Assembly (NCBI RefSeq): GCF_003219815.1
Contig: NZ_QJVD01000001.1
Span: 310,001 to 374,000 of the forward strand
From: Arthrobacter livingstonensis
Lineage (GTDB): Bacteria; Actinomycetota; Actinomycetes; Actinomycetales; Micrococcaceae
Reading direction: 5' to 3'
DNA length: 64,000 nt
Below are positions 1 through 7,821 of the stretch, one piece after another. The stretch's first letter is position 1. Each line of letters begins with the position of its first letter. The position numbers were made by a program, and so were the translations under genes. The notes under the pieces were generated by a model. It was not told where the DNA came from. It made no database searches and saw only the letters and a list, made by a program, of their open reading frames with translations.

Positions 1-296
1 ACCGTTGCTGTCGGTACCCAGCTTTCGGCATGGCTGCCCAAGGTCCCGCTGGCATTGAGAGTCGCCCTGGCTACGGCGGCGTGAACTGTCACGCTGCGGC
101 GCAGGAATGGCAGAAAGCGGGCAAGGATTTCGCGGAGGCGTTTTACACTTCGACCGAGCCCGCGGGACAGCGACCGCGCCATCATGCTGGTACCTTGCGG
201 CGACGCTGAAAATGCGGCGATGATCGCGAGGCCGATTCCAAGCCATTGGTTTATTCCGGCGAGTAGCGCCACGCCGGTGAATAAGACAGGACTCAT
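1..296 (-). CDS. Partial hypothetical membrane-anchored protein, 3' end outside window
   Basis: A minus-strand frame is open from an ATG at 296 to the window edge, about 98 codons without a stop. The product starts with a hydrophobic stretch (residues about 3-30, one likely membrane helix) followed by a basic amphipathic segment rich in Arg, Leu and Ser, then a more neutral tail. I recognise no family. The reading frame stays open upstream of the chosen ATG, so the start could be earlier. The gene belongs to the host chromosome left of the SRAP gene, on the opposite strand. Coding status rests only on the open frame and its sensible composition. Confidence 0.4.
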   Translation of the reverse strand, partial: MSPVLFTGVALLAGINQWLGIGLAIIAAFSASPQGTSMMARSLSRGLGRSVKRLREILARFLPFLRRSVTVHAAVARATLNASGTLGSHAESWVPTAT

Positions 297-412
297 ACAA
301 TCAGCTTTATCATGCGGTTGTGGCGGTTCGGTGGCGAAATGCACTGGGTCGCTGTTTGCCCGCAGGGTCCGGGGTCTTCCCGTAGGCGCCAAGCCAGTGC
401 AGAATGGGCAAC

Positions 413-736
413 ATGTGCGGACGATTCGTGGTCGCAAGAGCGACAGCTGACCTGGTGGCCATGTTCGATGTCCAAGAGACAGCCACCAACCTCCCAGAAC
501 CAGCCTGGAACATCAAGCCAACCACCAAAGTGCCTGTGGTCCTTGAATCAGCTAAAGGCTCAGACACCCCCGTGCGCCGCTTGGAGCCAGCGCGTTGGTC
601 GCTGACGCCGAGCTATTCCAAGGAGCTCAGAACCAAGTTCGCCACCTTCAACGCCAGGGCAGAAACAGCAGCGGAAAAGGCGACTTTCAGGGGATCCGTC
701 AAGAGCAAAAGAGCAATCCTGCCGGCTTATCTGTAG
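413..736 (+). pseudogene. SRAP (SOS response-associated peptidase, HMCES/YedK) gene, N-terminal half, split by the transposon
   Basis: SRAP proteins use an N-terminal Cys2, exposed after Met removal, to form a stable crosslink with abasic sites in single-stranded DNA. The ATG at 413 is chosen because it gives MCGRF, the family signature with catalytic Cys2; an ATG three codons earlier would bury that Cys. Visible family elements are WNIKPT near residue 37, RWSLTP near 63 and FNARAE, with the conserved Asn-Arg-Glu, near 84. Similarity stops at ...AILPA, and a stop at 734-736 comes from inserted DNA. The rest of the domain is at 25971-26370. The fragment lacks the active-site His and cannot be functional. 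Confidence 0.9.
721..731 (+). repeat. Left end of the transposon: core GCCGGC plus terminal inverted repeat
   Basis: GCCGGCTTATC is the exact inverse of GATAAGCCGGC at the other end. The first six bases belong to the SRAP codons for Leu-Pro-Ala. Inward of TTATC both ends show a GTAG (TGTAG here, CGGTAG at right), suggesting a longer imperfect repeat. Confidence 0.85.
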
Positions 737-1190
737 CTACTCGCCCAGAAAACGCTTTGATGCAGGTCTATCCCTTGACGACGCGTCGTTAGTTGTTGGA
801 AAACAGTCTCTGGATTTCGCGCTGCTATCGGAGAAATGTTGGTGGACATGGGCAAGGCTTCAATAGCGTGACTGCCAAAGTTTGCACGGAGATGTTCCGC
901 GTGTCCCCACTGTGGCGATGTGATGTTCCTGCTGTGTCGCAAATCCGCACTAAAAAATGCCAGCCCCGTCGAGAGCGCTTGCGCCTTTTCAGGCTCAGAA
1001 TTGGTGTTTGCCATCGCATTCATAAGTAGGGGACGTTGGCGTAGCGCGGCCACGTCCATAACGGCAATACAACCCAGACCTTGCTCTCCGCGGGCCATAG
1101 CCTGTCTTGAGGTGTCTTGTGAACGCCGTTTGGTGCTCTCCATTTGACCGTTATCTAGCGTTTCATTCTGGGTACCGTTGGCGCATAAAA
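737..1190. other. Non-coding left end of the transposon
   Basis: I see no convincing gene between the broken SRAP fragment and the first operator. A long minus-strand frame (727-1455) crosses the area, but its product resembles no family and has shadow-like composition. A short palindrome, ACGACGCGTCGT, lies near 779-790. The stretch may hold recombinase or host-factor sites. Confidence 0.4.
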
Positions 1191-1209
1191 ATACCCCATG
1201 GGGTATAGT
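1191..1209 (+). promoter_or_regulatory. CstR/CsoR-type operator overlapping a -10 box, upstream of the rhodanese gene
   Basis: ATACCCCATGGGGTAT at 1191-1206 is a perfect 16-bp palindrome. TATAGT at 1204-1209 reads as a -10 box overlapping its right arm; the -35 is weak. A start near 1216 would leave a leader of about 180 nt before the rhodanese ATG. The same palindrome recurs at 3067-3082, with variants at 4840, 4908 and 14610. Confidence 0.75.
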
Positions 1210-1393
1210 GACGTAACGGAATGTGGTTGTTTGATCTGCTGCTGTTGCAGCCGCAATGACTACCCAGCCCCCAGCCTCGAATGGCCTCCCACGCGTCGGC
1301 ATTCTCTTTGACGGGTCGGACGGATGGCAGGTGACCCCCTGAACCCTGCGGAGATGGCCGCTAAGAGCCCTCCTCAACTTATTGAAAGTGACT

Positions 1394-2002
1394 ATGACTA
1401 TTTCAGCCAAGACCAGCACGGTCGAAAACGCCCCACCGGCTATTGACGCTTCCACATTGAAGGGGTGGGAAGAGCAGCATGATGATCTGATGATTATTGA
1501 TGTGCGCAGCGGTGCGGAGTTCGATTCCCTGCATATCAGGGGCTCCTATCATGTGCCGTTGGCCATGCTCGGTGAACACACGGAAGAATTTGCAGCAAAG
1601 ATGGGTACTCGCGTGGTGCTGGTCTGCCAGTCCGGGAACCGGGCCGAGCAGGCACGCAAGCGCCTGGACTCCGTCGGATTGGTCGGTGCCAGTGTCCTTT
1701 CCGGCGGGGTTCCCGGCTATGCTGCTGCTGGCGGCGATGTTGTCCGTGGCCGCAGTGCCTGGGCGATGGAACGCCAGGTGAGGATGACGGCGGGGTCCTT
1801 GGTGCTTGCTAGCATCGTCGCAGGGAGGTTCGTCTCACCGAAGCTGCGTCTGGTGGCTGGCGGGATCGGGGCGGGCCTGACGTACTCAGCCACAACGAAT
1901 AGCTGCGCCATGGGGAATGTCTTGTCCCGCATGCCTTGGAACAAGTCGTCCAATGATCCCACCGCGCATCAGGCGTTGCAGAGCTTGGGTGCCCGGGAAT
2001 GA
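1394..2002 (+). CDS. Membrane-anchored rhodanese (sulfurtransferase) with C-terminal DUF2892-like segment
   Basis: Rhodaneses move sulfane sulfur through a cysteine persulfide. The rhodanese domain covers residues about 15-115. The active loop reads CQSGNR, with the catalytic Cys near residue 78. After residue 130 a hydrophobic region with two likely membrane helices resembles the DUF2892 domain often fused to small rhodaneses, placing the enzyme at the inner membrane. The ATG at 1394 is chosen; in-frame TTG 1382 and GTG 1388 are alternatives because no clear ribosome site decides. The stop overlaps the next gene (ATGA at 1999), so it is coupled to the sulfur exporter. The operator at 1191-1206 suggests persulfide-responsive control. 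Confidence 0.85.
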   Translation: MTISAKTSTVENAPPAIDASTLKGWEEQHDDLMIIDVRSGAEFDSLHIRGSYHVPLAMLGEHTEEFAAKMGTRVVLVCQSGNRAEQARKRLDSVGLVGASVLSGGVPGYAAAGGDVVRGRSAWAMERQVRMTAGSLVLASIVAGRFVSPKLRLVAGGIGAGLTYSATTNSCAMGNVLSRMPWNKSSNDPTAHQALQSLGARE

Positions 2003-2763
2003 TGATCTCTGCAGCGGGGTTCGGGCTGGTCGTCGGCGCCTTGTTGGGTCTGGTCGGTGGTGGTGGATCCATCCTCGCCGTCCCGGCCCTGGTCTATGGC
2101 GTGGGCTTGCCGCTTGCCGCGGCGATCCCTACCTCGCTCGTCGTCGTCGGGGCGTCCTCGGCCGTAGCGGTGTTGCCCCGGCTGCGGTCCGGGGTGAACT
2201 GGCGCCTGGCACTGATCATCGGTGCAGCCGGGACCATGACTGCCTTCCTTGGCGCGATGGTCAACCGCCTGCTTGATCCGAAGATCTTGTTGCTGGCCTT
2301 CGCTGCCATCATGGTTTTCGCAGGCTTCAGGATGCTGATGCCTTCCACCTCTTCCGGAGGCTCTTGCGCATTGCCCGGCGGTGGGGTTCACTGGCGCAGC
2401 TGTCTTCCCAAGGCAATCACCACCGGCGCCGTCGTGGGTTTCCTAACGGGGCTGCTGGGGGTCGGTGGAGGATTCCTGATCGTGCCCGCACTCACCCTTA
2501 TTCTCGGGCTCCCGATGATGTTGGCTGTTGGTACATCGCTGGTCATCATAGTTATCAACTCAGCCGCGGGTTTTGCCGCTCATCTCGGAGATTTGCGGAT
2601 TGATTGGGCCGTCACGGCGACCTTTGCCGGGGCTGCCATGGTCGCTTCACTCATAGCGGGAAAGATCGGCGCCAGGATCCCCGGCAAGATTCTCAAACGT
2701 GGCTTTGGAGTCCTGGTCCTAGTCATTGCCGCTTACGTGGCCGGGCAGGCGCTCCTTTCCTAA
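1999..2763 (+). CDS. TauE/SafE family sulfite/organosulfonate exporter
   Basis: The 254-residue integral membrane protein has the two-fold TauE/SafE repeat. Each half opens with a Gly-rich helix (GLLGLVGGGGS-type near residue 15, LLGVGGGFLIVP near 150). Hydrophobic segments suggest about eight helices. The family exports sulfite, sulfonates or thiosulfate. Its start overlaps the rhodanese stop by four bases (ATGA), so the pair is translationally coupled. In cst-type operons such an exporter removes sulfite or thiosulfate made by persulfide dioxygenase and rhodanese, which fits the CstB- and CstR-like genes nearby. The substrate is inferred from context. A strong hairpin follows 8 bp after the stop. 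Confidence 0.88.
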   Translation: MMISAAGFGLVVGALLGLVGGGGSILAVPALVYGVGLPLAAAIPTSLVVVGASSAVAVLPRLRSGVNWRLALIIGAAGTMTAFLGAMVNRLLDPKILLLAFAAIMVFAGFRMLMPSTSSGGSCALPGGGVHWRSCLPKAITTGAVVGFLTGLLGVGGGFLIVPALTLILGLPMMLAVGTSLVIIVINSAAGFAAHLGDLRIDWAVTATFAGAAMVASLIAGKIGARIPGKILKRGFGVLVLVIAAYVAGQALLS

Positions 2764-2770
2764 GGGCCTA

Positions 2771-2830
2771 TTGAGTTCATAAGGGAGCCCCGGAGGATAT
2801 TGATCCCCCGGGGCTCCCTTATGAACTCAA
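2771..2830 (+). terminator. 23-bp perfect inverted repeat after the rhodanese-TauE operon
   Basis: Arms at 2771-2793 and 2808-2830 are perfectly complementary over 23 bp with a 14-nt loop. There is no T-tract, as is common for actinobacterial hairpin terminators. It lies between convergent genes (TauE on plus, a 55-residue protein on minus) and could serve both. Confidence 0.8.
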
Positions 2831-2859
2831 CTGCCGCCTAGGTGGCGGGACTGTCCCAG

Positions 2860-3027
2860 TTACCGGCCGAACAGCTTTGCGAAAAAGCCTTGGTTCTCAG
2901 ATTCTTCCTGCTCGTGCCCGCGGCATCGTTCAGAGGAAGGGACCCCGCGCATGACCTGTTCGACGTGCTCGCCGCAGCCAGCCCAGGTTGTCTTACCGCA
3001 TTTCTTGCATGTCACTGCACGGCACAT
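2860..3027 (-). CDS. Small Cys-rich (zinc-ribbon-like) protein
   Basis: The 55-residue product starts MCRAVTCKKCGKTTWAGCG and carries a CxxC plus a further Cys-Gly-Glu-His cluster and a later Cys near residue 36, suggesting a small zinc- or metal-binding fold. The C-terminal part is charged and ends in FFAKLFGR. I recognise it as a type of short conserved actinobacterial protein without a known role. The ATG at 3027 has an AGGGAG ribosome site at good distance. A -10 box and operator (3064-3082) sit just upstream on this strand, so it should be co-regulated with the sulfide genes. It could be a thiol or metal buffer; that is a guess. Confidence 0.7.
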   Translation of the reverse strand: MCRAVTCKKCGKTTWAGCGEHVEQVMRGVPSSERCRGHEQEESENQGFFAKLFGR

Positions 3028-3063
3028 CTGCTTGCTCCCTTTGTAGGATTGGATTGTTTCATT

Positions 3064-3082
3064 AGTATACCCCATGGGGTAT
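3064..3082 (-). promoter_or_regulatory. CstR/CsoR-type operator with minus-strand -10 box
   Basis: ATACCCCATGGGGTAT at 3067-3082 is identical to the copy at 1191. On the minus strand TATACT (3064-3069) overlaps its end and is a likely -10 box for the 55-residue Cys-rich protein. Confidence 0.75.
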
Positions 3083-3284
3083 TTTCCTGCGATAGTACAT
3101 TAACCTCGGGCGGCAAGACTGCAGCCGTTGCTGTGCATTGATTGCCCACGAGAACTCAGCCCAGTGGCAGGGTGATCGTAGTACCTGCGACGTCGGCGAC
3201 GGAATATCTGGCGCACTTTTTGGCAGTGATCCGAGGCGGTACCCGCCCGCCCGCTTGTGACAGCTGCAGGCCGGTCGGGGGATG

Positions 3285-3326
3285 CACCATTGGCGGCGCC
3301 CGGTAGTCCGGGCGCCGCCAATGGTG
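3285..3326 (-). terminator. Hairpin terminator of the cstB-like gene
   Basis: A perfect 19-bp inverted repeat (3285-3303 and 3308-3326) with a TAGT loop lies 29 bp past the minus-strand stop at 3356. It has no strong T-tract. Confidence 0.8.
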
Positions 3327-3355
3327 TTGGTTGATCAGTTCAGATGTGACACGGA

Positions 3356-4765
3356 TTAGTTGCTGGAAACAGGTTCCCGCGTCTGAATCCAAGTCGCCCA
3401 TCCGGCGTAGCTGCCATCGAGTTCGACGACGTCGTAACCGGCGCGGCGCAGGGCGCTGGCAGCAACGGAATTGCGGACACCGCTCTGGCAGTAGCTCACG
3501 ATAGGGCCCTCAGAGGGGAGCTGGTCAAGGTTCCACATGACGCGGCCGCCGCTGAGCTGGTGGGAGCCGGGGATGTGGCCGGCGGTGTGCTCGGTGCGGT
3601 TGCGGACATCCAGGACCATTGCGGAGTCGAAGCCTTCGAGCTCTTCGGGTTGGATGAGTTTCGGTGTGCTTGTGGGCAGGCCCTGGATGCTGGTGACGTA
3701 GCCGGCGACCGTATCGATGCCGACGCGGACCAGGTGGTCCCACATCTCCTGTGCCTGGGCCTGGTCCGGAGCCAGCAGCACCAACGGGTTCTTGTCCGTC
3801 TCCGGGTTCACGACCCAGGCGCCGAAGCTGGCCGTGGATTTGCCCGCCGGGATGTTCAGGGATCTAGCGACGGTTCCCTCGTGGACTTCGGCATTGGAGC
3901 GGGTGTCAACGAAAGTCACCGTGTCAGCGGCGAGATCGCGGAGGACGTCGGCGGCGGCGAGCTCCTGGAGGGGTGCCCGTGCTCCCATGACAGCTGGCCC
4001 TTGACGGTTTTCGCGCTTCATGCGTCCGAAGTAGGCGTGGGCGTCGGGCTGGCCGTCGAGGAGCTCGTTAATGAAGCCGGCCTCGTCCTTGGCGGCGAGG
4101 TAGGGGCCCCACCAGGAGTAGAGCCGTTCGTAGCCGACGGTGGATGAGGGGACGGCACCTAGGGCCTTGCCGCAGGCGCTGCCGGCGCCGTGGCCGGGGT
4201 GGACTTGAACGTGGTCCGGCAGGGTCAGGAATTTTTCCTGCAGGCTGGCGAAGAGTTGCTTGGCGCCGGCGAAGCGGGTGTCTACGCCGCCGGCGGCTTC
4301 ATCGAGCAGATCGGGACGCCCCAGGTCGCCGGAGAACACGAAGTCGCCGGAGAGTAGGTAGCCCGGAGTGTCGGCGAATGCGCCGTCGGTGATCAAAAAG
4401 GAGAGGTGCTCGGGAGTGTGGCCGGGGGTGTGCAGGGCCTTGATTGTGATGTTTCCGAGGGTGATCTCATTGTTGTCGAGCAGGCGTTCGGCTTCGAAGC
4501 CGTACTGCCAGTCCGTGCCGCCCTCCCCGGAGACATAGGCAACTGCTCCGGTCGCGGCCGCCAGTTCACGGGTTCCGGAGAGGAAGTCCGCGTGGATATG
4601 AGTTTCTGTGACGGCCACGATCTTCATTCCGTTCGCGGCGGCCAGCGACTGGTAGACGGCAATGTCGCGCCGGGGGTCGACAACAATGGCCTCGCCCTTG
4701 GCCTGGCAGCCAATGAAATAGCTGGCCTGGGCCAAGTCTTCGTCGTAAATGCGCTCAATAAGCAT
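3356..4765 (-). CDS. cstB: Persulfide dioxygenase-rhodanese fusion (CstB-like)
   Basis: CstB-type enzymes oxidise low-molecular-weight persulfides with a mononuclear iron and pass sulfur on to make thiosulfate. The 469-residue protein has an N-terminal metallo-beta-lactamase fold (residues 1-250) with THIHAD near 55, HTPGHTPEH near 112, SGDLGRPD near 145 and VHPGHG near 188 as iron ligands. A middle rhodanese-like domain (about 265-355) has no active Cys. The C-terminal rhodanese (about 375-465) keeps its catalytic Cys in YCQSGVR near 427. This three-part layout matches Staphylococcus aureus CstB. The ATG at 4765 follows an AGGAGAG site. It is divergent from the CstR-like gene, with one operator for each direction. 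Confidence 0.9.
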   Translation of the reverse strand: MLIERIYDEDLAQASYFIGCQAKGEAIVVDPRRDIAVYQSLAAANGMKIVAVTETHIHADFLSGTRELAAATGAVAYVSGEGGTDWQYGFEAERLLDNNEITLGNITIKALHTPGHTPEHLSFLITDGAFADTPGYLLSGDFVFSGDLGRPDLLDEAAGGVDTRFAGAKQLFASLQEKFLTLPDHVQVHPGHGAGSACGKALGAVPSSTVGYERLYSWWGPYLAAKDEAGFINELLDGQPDAHAYFGRMKRENRQGPAVMGARAPLQELAAADVLRDLAADTVTFVDTRSNAEVHEGTVARSLNIPAGKSTASFGAWVVNPETDKNPLVLLAPDQAQAQEMWDHLVRVGIDTVAGYVTSIQGLPTSTPKLIQPEELEGFDSAMVLDVRNRTEHTAGHIPGSHQLSGGRVMWNLDQLPSEGPIVSYCQSGVRNSVAASALRRAGYDVVELDGSYAGWATWIQTREPVSSN

Positions 4766-4836
4766 GAGGGCTCTCCTTGCGTGGGGCGGGGGTGGAGCCT
4801 CCTAGAGGGAAGACTCCGGTTCTTCTCACTCAAACA

Positions 4837-4855
4837 ATAATACCCCCTGGGGTAT
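4837..4855 (-). promoter_or_regulatory. Operator and -10 box for the cstB-like gene
   Basis: ATACCCCCTGGGGTAT (4840-4855) is a one-base variant of the shared palindrome. Read on minus, TATTAT (4837-4842) overlaps it as a -10, with TTTGCA upstream as a weak -35. Confidence 0.72.
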
Positions 4856-4907
4856 GATGCAAACGCATTGAGGTGCGGGCGGCAGTGGAATACCTACGTC
4901 AAGCAAA

Positions 4908-4926
4908 TTACCCACCGGGGTATAAT
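4908..4926 (+). promoter_or_regulatory. Operator and -10 box for the cstR-like gene
   Basis: TTACCCACCGGGGTAT (4908-4923) is an imperfect copy of the operator, and a consensus TATAAT (4921-4926) overlaps its right arm. Repressor binding would block the -10. This weaker site before the repressor's own gene fits autoregulation. Confidence 0.75.
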
Positions 4927-4930
4927 ATGA

Positions 4931-5218
<288 letters not shown>

Positions 5219-5252
5219 GAGTCCGAAATCCACCACTATTACAGGAGCACCC

Positions 5253-5678
5253 ATGAGCTACACGCACACTGTCACCATCCCGCTGTCTTGGACAGAAGCA
5301 GTAGAGCTGACTCGCGAGGTCCTGGCCGGACAGGGCTTCGGCATACTTTCTGAAATCAATGTCCGCGCCACCTTTGCGACCAAGCTCGGCCCCGAGGCCG
5401 CTGATGCGATCGGCGACTACCTGATTCTGGGTGCCTGCAATCCGGCCCTGGCCAGCCGCGCCCTGGCCGCGGAACCAGCCTTGGGCGCGCTACTGCCATG
5501 CAACGTGGTTGTTCGACGCAGCAAGGACGCCACTGAAACGATCATCGAGGCCATCGATCCGCAGACCATGGTCCAGCTCAGCGACAACCCCGCAGTTCGT
5601 GAGATCGCCGACGATGCCGATACCCGGCTGCGCGGAGCACTGGCGGCACTGAGCGCCGCACCGACACCCCGGGCTTGA
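5253..5678 (+). CDS. DUF302 domain protein
   Basis: The 141-residue protein matches DUF302: an N-terminal strand-helix with GQGFGILSEINV near residue 28, and a middle segment typical of the family (LGACNPALASRAL near 60, LPCNVVVR near 83). Members form small alpha/beta barrels and often sit beside metal or sulfur stress genes; no biochemical function is established. The ATG at 5253 follows ACAGGAGC at good distance. It lies 34 bp after the cstR-like gene and is probably in the same transcript. Two Cys (in GACNP and LPCNV) could react with sulfane sulfur; that is speculative. Confidence 0.85.
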   Translation: MSYTHTVTIPLSWTEAVELTREVLAGQGFGILSEINVRATFATKLGPEAADAIGDYLILGACNPALASRALAAEPALGALLPCNVVVRRSKDATETIIEAIDPQTMVQLSDNPAVREIADDADTRLRGALAALSAAPTPRA

Positions 5679-5894
5679 GTAAACCCCTCCACCAATGTGG
5701 CGCACCAAGGGCCAAGGTTGACTGACGGCTTGCCATCAGGGCGGTCACTGTTCTGGTCATGAGGCGCACGAGCGGGCTTAGGGGCGTGCCACAACTCACC
5801 CATTTCGGTGCCTATGCCCACGTCGCTGGACAGACCAGACCATATCGGGGCTAATGCTGGCGCAGTGCGCGCACCGCTCACACAGGAGGCATGA

Positions 5895-5978
5895 ATGACC
5901 CACGGGTACAGCACCCGGCGGCGTCTGCGCCTGGTTCCCGATGCCACCGGAACCCAGTGTTTCCGCAGCAAACCATGA
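5895..5978 (+). CDS. Possible 27-residue leader peptide upstream of lgt
   Basis: A strong AGGAGGC ribosome site (5884-5890) is followed by two ATGs. The one at 5895, with a 5-nt spacing, opens a 27-codon frame for a very basic peptide with one Cys. The other, at 5891, opens a longer frame whose TGA overlaps the lgt ATG at 6031. One of the two is probably translated and coupled to lgt. Neither matches a known family. The rest of the 5679-6030 gap shows nothing I can name. Confidence 0.3.
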   Translation: MTHGYSTRRRLRLVPDATGTQCFRSKP

Positions 5979-6030
5979 AACAGTTCACGATGACGACCCG
6001 ACACGTCCCTCACTCAATGAACGGATTCTC

Positions 6031-6939
6031 ATGACCTCGCCCCAGTCGTTCCTGCCGTCCCCGACGGTCAGCGCCTTTCATCTGGGCCCATTGACCATAC
6101 ATTTTTACGCCCTGTGTATCATCGCCGGCATCGGGGTAGCCATTTGGCTCGGATCCAGGCGCTGGATCGCCCGGGGAGGGCGCCCTGGGCAGGTCGCGGA
6201 CATCTGCCTCTGGGCCATCCCCGGGGGAATCCTCGGCGGTAGGCTCTACCACGTCATTACCGATCCTGAACTGTATTTCCTGCCCGGACGCAACCCGTGG
6301 AACGCGTTCGCCATCTGGGATGGTGGCCTGGGCATCTGGGGAGCCATTGCCCTGGGATGTGTGGGCGCCTGGATTGGCTGCCGCCGGGCCGGGGTGTCCC
6401 TGATCGCCTTCCTGGACGCCGTCGCCCCTGGAGTGATCTTCGCCCAAGCCCTCGGCCGGTGGGGAAACTGGTTCAACAACGAACTCTACGGCGATCCGAC
6501 GGCCCTGCCCTGGAAACTCCAGATCCACCAGATGGACCAAGGCGCCGGAACCGCCCTCACGGACGCCTCCGGCCACGCGGTCATCCTCGGCTACTACCAG
6601 CCGACGTTCCTCTACGAATCACTCTGGTGCGTGGTCGTCGGACTCGCCCTACTCGCCTTGGACCGCCGCTATAAGCTCGGGGCGGGCAGCGTCTTCGCCT
6701 TCTACGCCGCCGGCTATACGGCCGGCCGGTTCGTCCTTGAACTCATGCGCTCGGACTACGCGAACTTGATCCTGGGACTTCGGGTCAACACCTGGGTCGC
6801 AGGATTGGTCTGCCTGGCCGCGGTCATAGCGTTCCTGATACTCCGCACACGCCCACGCTCCACCGCCTTCCCAGCAACCGCCAACCCGACCGGAGCCCCA
6901 GAACTGAACGGCACCCCGAAAGTTGGACTCGGTAAATAG
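6031..6939 (+). CDS. lgt: Prolipoprotein diacylglyceryl transferase (Lgt), accessory copy
   Basis: Lgt moves a diacylglyceryl group from phosphatidylglycerol to the lipobox Cys of prelipoproteins in the cytoplasmic membrane. The 302-residue protein has about seven membrane helices and family marks: HLGPLTIHFYAL near residue 13, GGRLYHV near 70, the signature GRWGNWFNNELYG near 145 and QPTFLYES near 190. The ATG at 6031 is chosen because homology starts there. As mobile cargo it is likely a second copy beside the chromosomal lgt. Two lipoproteins with clear lipoboxes lie downstream in the same element (17880 and 18573). A dedicated lipidation role is inference. Confidence 0.9.
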   Translation: MTSPQSFLPSPTVSAFHLGPLTIHFYALCIIAGIGVAIWLGSRRWIARGGRPGQVADICLWAIPGGILGGRLYHVITDPELYFLPGRNPWNAFAIWDGGLGIWGAIALGCVGAWIGCRRAGVSLIAFLDAVAPGVIFAQALGRWGNWFNNELYGDPTALPWKLQIHQMDQGAGTALTDASGHAVILGYYQPTFLYESLWCVVVGLALLALDRRYKLGAGSVFAFYAAGYTAGRFVLELMRSDYANLILGLRVNTWVAGLVCLAAVIAFLILRTRPRSTAFPATANPTGAPELNGTPKVGLGK

Positions 6940-7242
6940 GAGTCTCTGGGGTCTGAGGATGATCCGTACGGCAATTCATGCTCTATGGGGATCGAGCTCG
7001 CGGAGTGTACCGTTTGGCTCCCCATCATCGTGTTTTTTCTCGGGCAGGGTCTAGGGCGATCTGACACTGCAGAACTATGCCGTTTCGAAAATTCCCGAAG
7101 TCGTCTGGTCCTGCTCCGGTGAGAGGCCGGCTTGCGGGACAGTGCCAGAAGTTCATTCCGGAGATTCCCTGTGAGACCGTGAGGCTGCTCCGACTTTCCG
7201 CCAACGATTGTTCCCGCGCTGATTCGGAAGCTTGCAGGGGAA
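6940..7242. other. Intergenic stretch between convergent lgt and merR
   Basis: About 300 bp between two convergent genes. I see no gene and no strong hairpin. A 63-codon plus frame at 7077 has no family likeness or ribosome site. Confidence 0.4.
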
Positions 7243-7635
7243 CTATTTACCTTGCAGGTCCTGAATGAAGGAATCGGTCCGGCTGAGATTCAGGGCTAAC
7301 TTCGCGCGCTTGGCATTGGCTTGGTCAATGAATTCAGCGAGCTTGGCCCGGGCCTTCGTATCGGTCGCGTCGGCGGCCAGGGTGTCGACGGTGTCCAGCA
7401 GTTCGCCCATTTCTTCCAGCGTGAATCCCAGTGGCTTCATGGATCGAATCACCAGCATGCGCTGAAGGTCGGAGTCGGTGTAGATCCGGAATCCCCCGTC
7501 GCTGCGTGTTGTGGCCGGAAGCAAGCCCACCTCGTCATAGTGGCGGATGGTGCGTTGGGACAGGCCGGTGGCCTCGGCCAAGTCCCCGATCTGCATTCTC
7601 CGCGCTTCGGCGGCTGGGGTTGGGGTTTCCGTCAT
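7243..7635 (-). CDS. MerR-family transcriptional regulator
   Basis: The 130-residue product has a MerR winged helix at residues about 14-82, with QIGDLAEATGLSQRTIRHYDEVGLL and the matching GGFRIY, then an antiparallel coiled-coil helix. No C-terminal Cys cluster of the classic metal-binding kind is visible, so the effector is unknown. The ATG at 7635 has an AGGAGAAG site; the open frame extends upstream but lacks one. It is divergent from the SulP gene at 7822, and an imperfect palindrome at 7667-7682 lies between them, typical of MerR proteins controlling a divergent target. It probably regulates the anion transporter. Confidence 0.85.
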   Translation of the reverse strand: MTETPTPAAEARRMQIGDLAEATGLSQRTIRHYDEVGLLPATTRSDGGFRIYTDSDLQRMLVIRSMKPLGFTLEEMGELLDTVDTLAADATDTKARAKLAEFIDQANAKRAKLALNLSRTDSFIQDLQGK

Positions 7636-7666
7636 GGCTTCTCCTGTTTCCTTGGCTTCCAACTCT

Positions 7667-7682
7667 ACCCTCACGTTAAGGT
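7667..7682. promoter_or_regulatory. Candidate MerR operator
   Basis: ACCCTCACGTTAAGGT is an imperfect 16-bp palindrome about 30 bp upstream of the merR ATG, in the divergent merR/sulP region. The layout resembles MerR sites; the assignment is by position. Confidence 0.45.
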
Positions 7683-7821
7683 AAGGTTGGTTTTGTTCGG
7701 TGCTTCGCTTCGGCCATTCCTCGCCGCAGCCAACCAGTACAAACAAGGACGCACCGACCCCACATCATTTCATGTATCCGAGCGCCGCAGGGCGCTCATT
7801 TCCCTGTGAACGGAGCCATTA

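Noticed and set aside
727-1455. 242-residue minus frame across the transposon's left end
   Set aside because: It runs through the promoter of the rhodanese gene, has no ribosome site and its product has no recognisable fold.
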